64,000 nt of DNA from Pseudomonas sp. TCU-HL1 (GTDB lineage Bacteria; Pseudomonadota; Gammaproteobacteria; Pseudomonadales; Pseudomonadaceae). This document shows, in pieces, positions 1 through 7,301 of the stretch. Below the pieces are notes generated by a model that searched no databases, was not told where the DNA came from, and was given only the letters and a program-made list of their open reading frames with translations. A program made the position numbers and the translations under genes. Numbering within the stretch: position 1 is the stretch's first letter; each line of letters opens with the position of its first letter. Location of the stretch: the NCBI RefSeq assembly GCF_001708505.1, contig NZ_CP015992.1:3906001-3970000 (forward strand), written 5' to 3'.

Positions 1-1
1 C

Positions 2-619
2 AATGGCCTCAAGCAACGGGGCATGGATGTGACGGTGGTGCACCTGGCCGACTGGCTGCTGGAAAAGCAACTCGAGCAACCCGCCGGTGAGAAACTGCTG
101 CGCGCACTGCAAGCACGCGGTATCCGCTTCCGCCTGGGCACGGATACCGAAGAACTGATCGACAATGGCGATGGCCGGGTCTGTGCCGTTCAACTGGCAG
201 GCGGCGAGGTGATCACCGCGGACCTGGTGGTCATGGCGGCCGGCATCACACCCAATACCGAACTGGCCGAGCGGGCGGGCTTGCCCTGCAATCACGGCAT
301 TCTCGTCGACGACACCCTGCAAACCTACGACCCGCGCATCTACGCCATTGGCGAATGCGCCAATCACCGGGGCATTTCCTACGGGCTGGTAGCCCCTCTG
401 ATGGAGCAGGCCAAGGTCTGCGCCAATCACCTGGCCATGCTCGGCTACGCCCGCTACCAGGGCTCGAGCACCGGCGCCCAGCTCAAAGTCGCAGGCATCG
501 AGATGCTCAGCGCCGGCGATGCGCCGCACCCAGGCCAGGTAGCCGGCATGCGCGGCGCCTGCCCGCTGCATGACTGGCAAATAGAACTGGCCTCCAGTGA
601 TGTGCTGGCCTGGACCTGA
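2..619 (+). CDS. FAD/NAD(P)-dependent oxidoreductase, NirB/NasB-like (3' part)
   Basis: The reading frame is open from the left edge, so this is the C-terminal 205 residues of a longer protein; the first ATG at 23 is internal. The visible part has the NAD-binding half of a pyridine nucleotide-disulfide reductase fold and the second FAD motif (ITPNTELAERAGL, then DPRIYAIGECANHRG), as in the N-terminal flavoprotein region of nitrite reductase NirB and NasB. The BFD-like iron-sulfur and siroheme domains that follow in NirB are absent: the protein stops about 50 residues after the FAD domain. The stop is 37 bp before cobA, which makes the siroheme needed by nitrite reductase, so a role in electron transfer for assimilatory nitrate/nitrite reduction is inferred. 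It could also be the C-terminal domain of a larger fused nitrate reductase. Confidence 0.75.
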   Translation, partial: NGLKQRGMDVTVVHLADWLLEKQLEQPAGEKLLRALQARGIRFRLGTDTEELIDNGDGRVCAVQLAGGEVITADLVVMAAGITPNTELAERAGLPCNHGILVDDTLQTYDPRIYAIGECANHRGISYGLVAPLMEQAKVCANHLAMLGYARYQGSSTGAQLKVAGIEMLSAGDAPHPGQVAGMRGACPLHDWQIELASSDVLAWT

Positions 620-656
620 ATCAGTTGAAACATGTGATGCGTCGAGGAGACTTTCG

Positions 657-1394
657 ATGAACGGCAAAGTATGGCTGGTCGGTGCGGGCCCCGGCGACCC
701 GGATCTCCTGACCCTCAAGGCTGTGAAGGCCCTGAATCAGGCCGAAGTCGTGATGATCGATGACCTGGTCAACCCGGCGGTGCTGGAACACTGCCCCAAT
801 GCCCGGATGATTCGAGTTGGCAAGCGCGGCGGCTGCCGTTCCACACCCCAGGCGTTCATCCACCGTCTGATGCTGCGCTATGCGCGCCAAGGCAAGTGCG
901 TAGCCCGGTTGAAGGGTGGCGACCCGTGCATTTTCGGCCGCGGGGGTGAGGAAGCCGACTGGCTGGCCGAGCGCGGCATCGAAAGCGAACTGGTCAATGG
1001 CATCACAGCGGGCCTGGCTGGCGCCACGAACTGCGGCATTCCCCTCACCCTACGAGGCATCAGCCGTGGCGTGACCCTGGTCACCGCCCACACCCAGGAC
1101 GACAGCACCCTCAACTGGCAGGCGCTGGCGCAGTCGGGCACCACCCTGGTGATCTACATGGGCGTCGCCAAGCTGGCAGATATCCATGCCGGATTGCTGG
1201 AAGGCGGCATGCCAAGCGCAATGCCCGTGGCCATGATCGAGAACGCATCCCTGCCCCATCAACGCGAATGCCGCAGCACCCTCGGGCACATGCAGGCGGA
1301 CGCCACGGCGTTCGAACTGAAAAGCCCGGCCATCCTGGTCATCGGCGAAGTGGCTGCAACGCCTGCCGCCATACAGATGGCGCAGAGTGCCTGA
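657..1394 (+). CDS. cobA: Uroporphyrinogen-III C-methyltransferase
   Basis: SAM-dependent methyltransferase that adds methyl groups at C2 and C7 of uroporphyrinogen III to give precorrin-2, the branch point to siroheme and cobalamin. The 245-residue length fits the monofunctional SUMT family. The N-terminal SAM/tetrapyrrole motif VGAGPGDPDLLTLKA and the GDPCIFGRGGEEA loop are intact. The ATG at 657 has a GAGGAG ribosome site about 7 bases upstream; a longer in-frame start at 597 overlaps the preceding gene and is not favoured. It follows a NirB/NasB-like flavoprotein gene, so its likely job is siroheme supply for nitrite reductase. A strong terminator follows at 1424. Confidence 0.95.
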   Translation: MNGKVWLVGAGPGDPDLLTLKAVKALNQAEVVMIDDLVNPAVLEHCPNARMIRVGKRGGCRSTPQAFIHRLMLRYARQGKCVARLKGGDPCIFGRGGEEADWLAERGIESELVNGITAGLAGATNCGIPLTLRGISRGVTLVTAHTQDDSTLNWQALAQSGTTLVIYMGVAKLADIHAGLLEGGMPSAMPVAMIENASLPHQRECRSTLGHMQADATAFELKSPAILVIGEVAATPAAIQMAQSA

Positions 1395-1423
1395 TCGCTC
1401 TTCGCTCCTGCGAAGTAGTGCTT

Positions 1424-1446
1424 GCCCGGCCTGGCCGGGCTTTTTT
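1424..1446 (+). terminator. Rho-independent terminator of cobA
   Basis: GCCCGGC and GCCGGGC form a 7-bp GC stem around the loop CTG, followed directly by six T. It lies 29 bp after the cobA stop. Confidence 0.9.
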
Positions 1447-1528
1447 GGACTCGCGGGCGAGTTGCTCCCAGGGCCGCCATCGGGAGAAACGCCCGGCGCC
1501 ATGCGAGCCGGCACTTTTCTCCGGGCAA

Positions 1529-1556
1529 AGAAAAACCCGGCCTTGGCCGGGTTTCT
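1529..1556 (-). terminator. Rho-independent terminator of oprF
   Basis: A stem of AAACCCGGCC and GGCCGGGTTT with a two-base centre is followed on the minus strand by a T-rich run. It sits 18 bp after the oprF stop. The symmetrical A/T flanks could also let it stop plus-strand transcription. Confidence 0.85.
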
Positions 1557-1573
1557 CCTGACGCTCAAACCAA

Positions 1574-2626
1574 TTACTTGGCCTGGGCTTCTACTTCGGC
1601 TTCTACGCGGCGGTTAACAGCGCGGCCAGCTTCGGTAGCGTTGTCGGCAACCGGGCGGGTTTCACCGTAACCAACAGCGTTAACACGCTCGCCACCTACA
1701 CCGTACTGATTAACCAGCACGTCGCGAACGGCGCCAGCACGACGCTCGGACAGCTTCTGGTTGTAGGCGTCGGTACCAACGGAGTCGGTGTGGCCTTCAA
1801 CAGTAGTGGTGGTAGCCGGGTACTGGTTCATGAAGTCAGCCAGGTTCTTGATGTCGCCGTAGCTTTCTTCTTTGACCTTGGACTTGTCGAAGTCGAACTT
1901 CACGTCCAGCTCGACGCGTACGACTTCGGCAACAGCCGGGCAGCCATCAGCGTCAACGGTGACGTTGGCCGGGGTGTCCGGGCACTTGTCGACGTTGTCG
2001 CAAACACCATCGTTGTCGCTGTCAGCGCAAACTTCGGCAACCGGAGCCGGGGCCGGCTCGGCTTGCTTGGTGGAACCACCGAAGTTGACACCAACGCCAA
2101 CACCGGCCATCCACTCGGCTTCCTGGGCGTCCAGGTTGTACATGCCGTCCAGGCTGGCCTTGGCGAAGAAGTTCTCGGTGAAGTAGTACTTCAGACCGGT
2201 ACCAACGTTGGCGAAGGTGCTGTGGTCACGACCGGTACGCGGCGGGATGTTGCTGATGTTCTGATGGGCGAAGCCGGCAGAAACGTAAGGACGCAGGCCA
2301 ACACCCGGGGTGCCGAAGTGGTAAATGGCATCGAGGGAAGCCAGGTTGCCCTTGATGTCTTTATGGCCGTTGGTGCCGAAAGCGTCTTCGGAGGTCATGT
2401 CGTGGTATTCGCCGTACGACAGAGCCAGGGAGACGTCGTCGGTCAGGTAGTAGCCTACCGAGCCGCCGTACAGGTTGCCGTTCTCGAGATCGCGAGAACT
2501 ATCGGTGAAGTAACGCTTACCGAATGCTTCCACCTCAACTGCGCCTTGGCCCTGAGCCAGCGCGTTCAGCGAAAAGGCGGCAATGAGAGAGCCAACGGCT
2601 ACGCCTAAGGTGTTTTTCAGTTTCAT
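1574..2626 (-). CDS. oprF: Major outer membrane porin OprF
   Basis: General porin and structural outer membrane protein that links the membrane to peptidoglycan. The 350 residues begin with a signal peptide cleaved after Ala24 (NALA/Q). The N-terminal half is the 8-stranded beta-barrel (GKRYFTDSSRDLENGNLYGG). A short linker near residues 200-235 carries four cysteines and a TSP3-like calcium-type motif (DSDNDGVCDNVDKCPDTP). The C-terminal OmpA domain from about residue 240 has the peptidoglycan-binding core (FDFDKSKV, EGHTDSVGTDAYNQKLSERRA). Length, cysteine pattern and the upstream sigX gene all match Pseudomonas OprF. It ends in its own terminator. In the genus its transcription depends partly on SigX. 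Confidence 0.98.
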   Translation of the reverse strand: MKLKNTLGVAVGSLIAAFSLNALAQGQGAVEVEAFGKRYFTDSSRDLENGNLYGGSVGYYLTDDVSLALSYGEYHDMTSEDAFGTNGHKDIKGNLASLDAIYHFGTPGVGLRPYVSAGFAHQNISNIPPRTGRDHSTFANVGTGLKYYFTENFFAKASLDGMYNLDAQEAEWMAGVGVGVNFGGSTKQAEPAPAPVAEVCADSDNDGVCDNVDKCPDTPANVTVDADGCPAVAEVVRVELDVKFDFDKSKVKEESYGDIKNLADFMNQYPATTTTVEGHTDSVGTDAYNQKLSERRAGAVRDVLVNQYGVGGERVNAVGYGETRPVADNATEAGRAVNRRVEAEVEAQAK

Positions 2627-2653
2627 CCGTAAATCCCCATCTTGGTAGTCAGT

Positions 2654-2681
2654 AAGTTGTCGAACAATCTCCAGACAACTT
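2654..2681 (-). promoter_or_regulatory. Inverted repeat in the oprF leader
   Basis: AAGTTGTC and GACAACTT form a perfect 8-bp stem around a 12-base loop, 28-55 bases upstream of the oprF start codon. There is no T-run, so it looks like an mRNA leader structure rather than a terminator. oprF promoters are expected in this 108-bp gap, but I cannot place them with confidence. Confidence 0.5.
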
Positions 2682-2734
2682 GGGCGGCAATTCTAGCAGA
2701 ACACGCCCGCCCATAAGAGATAATTTTTCCCGAA

Positions 2735-3325
2735 CTAAGTTTCGGCCAGGCCCGAGAATTTTTCGCGCAGGCGATCCAGCGCACGTTTGTAACGCATTTT
2801 TGTGGCGCTAAGGCCCATGTGCATAATGTCTGCTATCTCCTGAAACTCCAGCTCTGCGACAAAACGTAGCACCAGGATTTCCCTGTCAATGGGATTGACA
2901 TGTACCAGCCATCGCTCCAACCCCCCGCGCTCTTCGACCTTGGGGGCTTTTTCATCCGAAGCTTCTTCGAGGGGATCCAGACTCAATGCATCAAGCAAAC
3001 GCCTCTTCCGGCGCTCTTTCCGATATTGGGTAATGCACTCGTTGTACGTGATGCTATATAGCCATGTCTTGAACTTCGACTTACCTTCGAAGTTCTTCAA
3101 ACCATAGAGCACCTTGAGCATCACTTCCTGGCAGACATCATCTGCATCGCGGTCGTTCCCTAAATAGCGGGCACAGACGTTGAACAAGGTGCGTTGATAG
3201 CGACGCATCAACTCTTCATAGGCGCGGGTGACATGGAACAGCTCGACATGCGCACGCTCCACCAGCTCCTCGTCCGAGAGCTCGCGTGGGTCATAACGCA
3301 AGGAAAGCGATTGGGGCTTGTTCAA
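2735..3325 (-). CDS. sigX: ECF RNA polymerase sigma factor SigX
   Basis: Extracytoplasmic-function sigma factor of 196 residues. Region 2 spans roughly residues 40-105 (YQRTLFNVCARYLGNDRDADDVCQEV, then FKTWLYSITYNECI). Region 4 lies near residues 140-190 (IDREILVLRFVAELEFQEIADIM, then the recognition helix LSATKMRYKRALDRLREKF). In Pseudomonas, SigX governs oprF, fatty acid synthesis and cell-surface genes. The only plausible start is TTG at 3325, with no clear ribosome site; the next methionine would remove part of region 2. No anti-sigma gene is adjacent. The upstream crfX-cmpX pair and downstream oprF keep the classical gene order. Confidence 0.95.
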   Translation of the reverse strand: MNKPQSLSLRYDPRELSDEELVERAHVELFHVTRAYEELMRRYQRTLFNVCARYLGNDRDADDVCQEVMLKVLYGLKNFEGKSKFKTWLYSITYNECITQYRKERRKRRLLDALSLDPLEEASDEKAPKVEERGGLERWLVHVNPIDREILVLRFVAELEFQEIADIMHMGLSATKMRYKRALDRLREKFSGLAET

Positions 3326-3420
3326 AACGGGTCGGGCCGACAGTCAGGTCAAAAGCCGCCGGGGCGCGAGGTTCGCGCACCCTGTCTGGCGGCATACATT
3401 AGCAGGGAAAAGCCGTCGTG

Positions 3421-4251
3421 TTAGCGGCTGGTTACCCGTTGATCGAGCAAAGTACGGTTCGACACCGATACAAGCTCACCTTCATCGGTGAGCAGCAGGG
3501 TTTTCACCGTGCCGATCTCCTCGATCTGCCCTTCGACATCGCCAATCTTCACTTGTTGCCCAACCTGATAGAGCTCGCGTACATAAATGCCGGCGAGGAT
3601 CTGCCCGGCGATTTCCCGACTGCCGAGCCCAAGGGCCAGCGCCGCCGCCAAGCCGATGGAAATCAGCACGATGGCGATGACGTTGTTCAGCAGGTCGGTC
3701 TTGATCTCCAGCTGGCCGATTGCCACGGAGATGCTGATGATGATGACCAGGCCCTGGGCGATACGGCCCAGGCCGTGGGCGTAATCCAGCCCCACACCTT
3801 CGGCGGCGCCACGCACCAGGCCGCTGACCAGTTGGGCCAGCAGGACACCTGCCAGCAGGACCAGCGCCGCACCCAGTACCTTGGGCAGGTAGAGGGCCAG
3901 AACATCGAGGGTGGCAGACACTCGATCCAGACCCAGCGACTCGGCGGCGGAGACCAGGAAGATCAGCAGCACGAACCAATAGACGATCTTGCCGATCAGC
4001 GTGGATACCGGCACCTGGATTCCAGCGCGGGACAGCATCTTGGTCAGACCGGTACCCGCCATCAGGCGATCCAGGCCTATCTTGGCCAGCAACTTGGACA
4101 GCAGGGTGTCCAGCAACTTGGCGACCACGAAGCCCAGCAGCACCACGACCAGCGCGCCGAACAGGCGTGGAATGAAGCCCGCCACCGGTGCCCACACCGA
4201 GGTCATGGCGTTAACGAGTCCTTGGGTCCAGGGGTCGAATTCCATGTTCAA
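3421..4251 (-). CDS. cmpX: Mechanosensitive-channel-like membrane protein CmpX
   Basis: Inner membrane protein of 276 residues with five hydrophobic segments (about residues 25-48, 86-108, 122-146, 164-184 and 190-216). A short MscS-type beta domain follows (GSREIAGQILAGIYVRELYQVGQQVKIGDVEGQIEEIG). CmpX affects SigX activity and envelope stress in P. aeruginosa, probably by sensing membrane tension. The ATG overlaps the crfX stop by four bases (ATGA), so the two are translationally coupled; a second Met two codons in is an alternative start. The usual long cytosolic MscS C-terminus is missing, which is normal for this subfamily. Confidence 0.9.
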   Translation of the reverse strand: MNMEFDPWTQGLVNAMTSVWAPVAGFIPRLFGALVVVLLGFVVAKLLDTLLSKLLAKIGLDRLMAGTGLTKMLSRAGIQVPVSTLIGKIVYWFVLLIFLVSAAESLGLDRVSATLDVLALYLPKVLGAALVLLAGVLLAQLVSGLVRGAAEGVGLDYAHGLGRIAQGLVIIISISVAIGQLEIKTDLLNNVIAIVLISIGLAAALALGLGSREIAGQILAGIYVRELYQVGQQVKIGDVEGQIEEIGTVKTLLLTDEGELVSVSNRTLLDQRVTSR

Positions 4252-4496
4252 TCAGCCTTATCTGCAGAACGGACAGAAGCGTTACGGCGCGAAACTGGCG
4301 CCAGGTGGGGCGAACCATTGTTGAGGGCGATCATCATGGCCTCGAGCCAGTGGCCTATGAGGCTGAACAGATCCCCCGCCCCCACCTGACGATTGGCGGT
4401 CTTGAGCACGCGGCCCAGGGTCGCGTCATCATCATGATCGGGTTGCGGCGACGCTTTGAGCAGGTCCCGCAGGGATTCTTCAAATGGATCGTGCAT
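4248..4496 (-). CDS. crfX: Small acidic protein CrfX
   Basis: Small cytosolic protein of 82 residues, rich in Asp/Glu at the N-terminus (MHDPFEESLRDLLKASPQPDHDDD), with a short hydrophobic patch (LFSLIGHWLEAMMIALNN). It has no recognised domain, but its size and place between cmaX and cmpX match CrfX, whose function is poorly known. I start at ATG 4496, which has GAGGTG just upstream; the GTG at 4502 would sit inside that ribosome site. The stop overlaps the cmpX start. Confidence 0.8.
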   Translation of the reverse strand: MHDPFEESLRDLLKASPQPDHDDDATLGRVLKTANRQVGAGDLFSLIGHWLEAMMIALNNGSPHLAPVSRRNASVRSADKAD

Positions 4497-4550
4497 GCGC
4501 ACCTCGCATGGATATGACGGCTAGACGTGACTGGAACGGGTTGGGTCACA

Positions 4551-5546
4551 TCAGAGCCAGCGCAACCGACGGAACAGCCATAGTTGGAAACTCGCGATTC
4601 CGAGGATCAGTGCGCAGGCAAGAACGAAGCCATACGGCGTCTCGTCCCCGGGAATGCCCCTCACGTTCATGCCCAGCAGGCCGGTGATGAAACTCAGCGG
4701 CAGGAAGAACCCGGTGGTGATGCCCAGTAGGTACATGGTGCGGCTGGTGCGTTCACCCTGACGGCGGCTTTCGCTTTCCAGCACCAGGCCGATGCGCTCG
4801 CGAATCAGCTCCAGCTCTTCCAGGTAACGGGTCAGGCGGTTGTTCAGCTCGTTCCAGTAGTCACTGTCGTCTTCGACGGACCAGGGCACGCGACTGCGCG
4901 CCAACTGCCCATAGATATCGCGCTGGGGTGCCAGGAAGCGCTTGAGCCCGGCTGCACGCCGCCGGATCTGCAACATCATGTCGTGATCCGGACGGAAACG
5001 CTCGTTGTTGTCCAGGTGCTCTTCCTGATCGTCGACCTTCTCAGCCAGCTCCGCCACCAGCGAATCGACCTTGTCGGTCAGATGCTCAGCCAGATACAGC
5101 AGCACCTCGGACGCCACCTTCGGGCCGGTGCCCTTTGCCCACTGTTCGATCAGCTCATCGGTGGCGTGCAGGGGCCGCAGGCGCAAGGAGACAATGCGTT
5201 GCGCTGAAGCGAAGATCCGAACCGAGACCATATCTTCCGGCACAGCGCCAGGATTCAGGTTCACGCCACGCAGGAACAACAGCAACTCGTCGCCTGGCAG
5301 GGCCAGCATTCGCGGACGGGTGCTTTCTTCCAGCAGCAGGTCGCAGGTGAACTCGGACAGCCCGCTCTGCTCGCGCAGCCAGCGTCGCGCCAGCGGATGG
5401 CTGCGATCCCAATGCAGCCAGACGCTCTGCTCAGGACTGAGCTGAAGCATCTGCAGGGCATCCCGGGAAATCGGCTCCGCACCACCCTGCCCGTCCAGCA
5501 CGAAGGCATGCACCAGCCCCGCCTGGGCGTTCTGCTCCTCGAACAT
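4551..5546 (-). CDS. cmaX: CorA/ZntB-family divalent cation transporter CmaX
   Basis: Inner membrane metal ion transporter of 331 residues. A long cytosolic N-terminal domain with helical stretches (ESTRPRMLALPGDELLLFLRGVNLN; LTDKVDSLVAELAEKVDDQEEHLDNNERF) leads to two C-terminal helices. The family signature GMN lies at the end of the first helix (TGLLGMNVRGIPGDETPYGF). ZntB-type proteins move zinc and CorA proteins magnesium or cobalt; the sequence alone does not settle the ion. The start at 5546 has a strong AAGGAG site six bases upstream, better than the ATG 21 bases earlier. It belongs to the conserved cmaX-crfX-cmpX-sigX-oprF neighbourhood. Confidence 0.88.
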   Translation of the reverse strand: MFEEQNAQAGLVHAFVLDGQGGAEPISRDALQMLQLSPEQSVWLHWDRSHPLARRWLREQSGLSEFTCDLLLEESTRPRMLALPGDELLLFLRGVNLNPGAVPEDMVSVRIFASAQRIVSLRLRPLHATDELIEQWAKGTGPKVASEVLLYLAEHLTDKVDSLVAELAEKVDDQEEHLDNNERFRPDHDMMLQIRRRAAGLKRFLAPQRDIYGQLARSRVPWSVEDDSDYWNELNNRLTRYLEELELIRERIGLVLESESRRQGERTSRTMYLLGITTGFFLPLSFITGLLGMNVRGIPGDETPYGFVLACALILGIASFQLWLFRRLRWL

Positions 5547-5559
5547 TCGATCTCCTTGG

Positions 5560-5586
5560 AAGAACAAGCCCGGCTTCAGCCGGGCT
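5560..5586 (-). terminator. Terminator downstream of the RraA-like gene
   Basis: AGCCCGGC and GCCGGGCT form a perfect 8-bp stem with loop TTCA. On the minus strand it is followed by a short T-rich run (TTGTTCTT). It lies in the 47-bp gap before the cmaX ribosome site, so cmaX probably has its own promoter or relies on readthrough. Confidence 0.65.
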
Positions 5587-5593
5587 CATGGCA

Positions 5594-6082
5594 TCAGGCC
5601 GGCATTTCCAGCGGTTCGGGCGAGATGATGATGCCGTTGTTGTCGGCATATACGTACTCACCCGGGCGGAAGGTCACGCCACCGAAGGTGACGGCCACAT
5701 TGAGATCGCCAATTCCACGCTTGTCGGTCTTCATCGGATGGCTGGCCAACGCCTGCACGCCGAGATCGGTCTGGGCAATCACATCGACATCACGGATGCA
5801 GCCGTAGACAACGATACCTTCCCAGCCGTTCTTCGCCGCCTTCTCGGCGAGCATGTCGCCCAGCAGGGCGCGACGCAGGGAACCACCGCCATCCACGACC
5901 AGCACCTTGCCCTTGCCCGGCAGGTCAACCTGTTCCTTGACCAGGGAGTTGTCTTCGAAACATTTGATGGTGACGATCTCGCCGCCGAAGGAATCGCGCC
6001 CGCCGAAGTTGCTGAACATGGGCTCGACGACCTGAACCAGGTCCGGATAGGCATCGCACAGATCGGGGGTAACGTATTGCAT
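5594..6082 (-). CDS. rraA: RraA-family protein (RNase E activity regulator / HMG aldolase-like)
   Basis: Cytosolic protein of 162 residues with the RraA fold: GKGKVLVVDGGGSLRRALLGDMLAEKA, then WEGIVVYGCIRDVD. Some members bind RNase E and lower its activity; others are 4-hydroxy-4-methyl-2-oxoglutarate aldolases. The G...RD metal/substrate motif is kept in both types, so sequence alone cannot separate them. The length is that of the RraA group. The start at 6082 has AAGGAG seven bases upstream; the longer frame to 6166 has no support. It was historically labelled a methyltransferase (MenG), which is not supported. Confidence 0.85.
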   Translation of the reverse strand: MQYVTPDLCDAYPDLVQVVEPMFSNFGGRDSFGGEIVTIKCFEDNSLVKEQVDLPGKGKVLVVDGGGSLRRALLGDMLAEKAAKNGWEGIVVYGCIRDVDVIAQTDLGVQALASHPMKTDKRGIGDLNVAVTFGGVTFRPGEYVYADNNGIIISPEPLEMPA

Positions 6083-6249
6083 GGAAATCTCCTTGATAGC
6101 AGTTACAGATCGAGACCGATGCGGTCGCCGTCGTAGGCCAGCGGCAAGCGCTGCAGCGGCGGGCAAGGCGCATTGACCGCCCCGCGATACCCGCCATCTT
6201 TACACAGCACCAGGCACCCCGAAACCGCTTCTTGCCGGCATGCAGCGCC

Positions 6250-7236
6250 CTAGAGCGCCACCGCACCGCCAGCGGGCGCCGCAACCGGCAACTGCTGATG
6301 CTCCAGCCAGTACGCCACCAGGGGCCAGACTTCGCGCTCCGCGGCCTTGCTCACCAGCATCTCGATATGGCCGAAGTCGTCGCTGAATCCCTCATCCCGG
6401 GCCAAGCGCTGGAAGTGGCGATAAGCCTCGGGAATCTGCTCCACCAGCTTGCGGCAGGCCCAGACCGGGTCCTGCATGTCTCCCGCCGCCGCCACGGCCA
6501 ACACCGGCACACTCACCTCGGCAAGGCCCGCCCACCAATCCCGCTCGGCATCGCCAAAGCGGCCGAACAGCCCGTGCCAACGCATGCTTTCCAAGGCAAG
6601 GCCAATGGGCTCGTCTTCCGGACCGCGCTTGAGCCGGCTCCCGGACAAAACGTCGAAGCGACTGAGCAACAGACGACCGCCCCACGCCACCGGCGGTACC
6701 TTGAGCGGCCAGTAGACGCGGCTGACCTGGCTGCCAAACAGCGCCACCGAAGCCGCGCCGTCGTCGCCAAGGTAACGCCCACCCAGCGCCGCCGCCAGGG
6801 TGGTGCCGCCCAGCGAATGGCCAATCCAGTGCGGCCGCTGCCCAGCCTGTTCACGCACGAAGTCAGCGATGGCCGGCAGGTCATACCGCGCATAGTCGGC
6901 CACTTGGTTACGGCGGTACTGCTGGTTACGCGGCGACAAGCCGTGGCCGCGCATTTCGGCAATCCAGACATCGAATCCGGCTCGCGCGAGATGCGGCCCA
7001 AGGCCCAAGCCCTTCGGTGAGTACCAGAAGCGGCGATTGGAAAAACTGCCATGCACCAGAATGACCGGCACGCCGCGCGCGCCTTCCTGGCCGAAACGGC
7101 CAAGCCGGGTCAGGACCAGTTCGACGCTGGCGTCCGGGCTGTTGCCAGGTTTGAGGCGATAGACATCCTCGGTCAGGTCGCCCCTGAGTTCCGCGCTCAT
7201 CAGCGCAACGGGAAAGAGATCGCTACTGCTTTGCAT
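6250..7236 (-). CDS. Alpha/beta-fold hydrolase
   Basis: Probable cytosolic esterase or lipase-like enzyme of 328 residues. The oxyanion motif VHGSFSNRRFW lies near residue 62, the nucleophile elbow GHSLGG puts Ser141 in place, and a C-terminal DFGHIEM supplies the likely catalytic His. The substrate is unknown. ATG 7236 is used; a GTG five codons earlier is possible and neither has a clear ribosome site. It lies just beyond the ppsA terminator, in the same order as I recall from P. aeruginosa. No signal peptide is evident. Confidence 0.8.
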   Translation of the reverse strand: MQSSSDLFPVALMSAELRGDLTEDVYRLKPGNSPDASVELVLTRLGRFGQEGARGVPVILVHGSFSNRRFWYSPKGLGLGPHLARAGFDVWIAEMRGHGLSPRNQQYRRNQVADYARYDLPAIADFVREQAGQRPHWIGHSLGGTTLAAALGGRYLGDDGAASVALFGSQVSRVYWPLKVPPVAWGGRLLLSRFDVLSGSRLKRGPEDEPIGLALESMRWHGLFGRFGDAERDWWAGLAEVSVPVLAVAAAGDMQDPVWACRKLVEQIPEAYRHFQRLARDEGFSDDFGHIEMLVSKAAEREVWPLVAYWLEHQQLPVAAPAGGAVAL

Positions 7237-7254
7237 GATTACTGCTTGCACGAA

Positions 7255-7284
7255 AAAGGGCGGGTTCCGAACCCGCCCTTTTCG
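7255..7284 (-). terminator. Terminator of ppsA
   Basis: A 13-bp stem (AAAGGGCGGGTTC against GAACCCGCCCTTT, small loop) ends in five T on the minus strand, 18 bp after ppsA. It overlaps the leader of the following hydrolase gene. Confidence 0.88.
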
Positions 7285-7301
7285 TTTCGACTAACGAGGG
7301 A

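Noticed and set aside
1790..2608. 272-codon plus-strand frame antisense to oprF
   Set aside because: Shadow of a well-supported porin gene.
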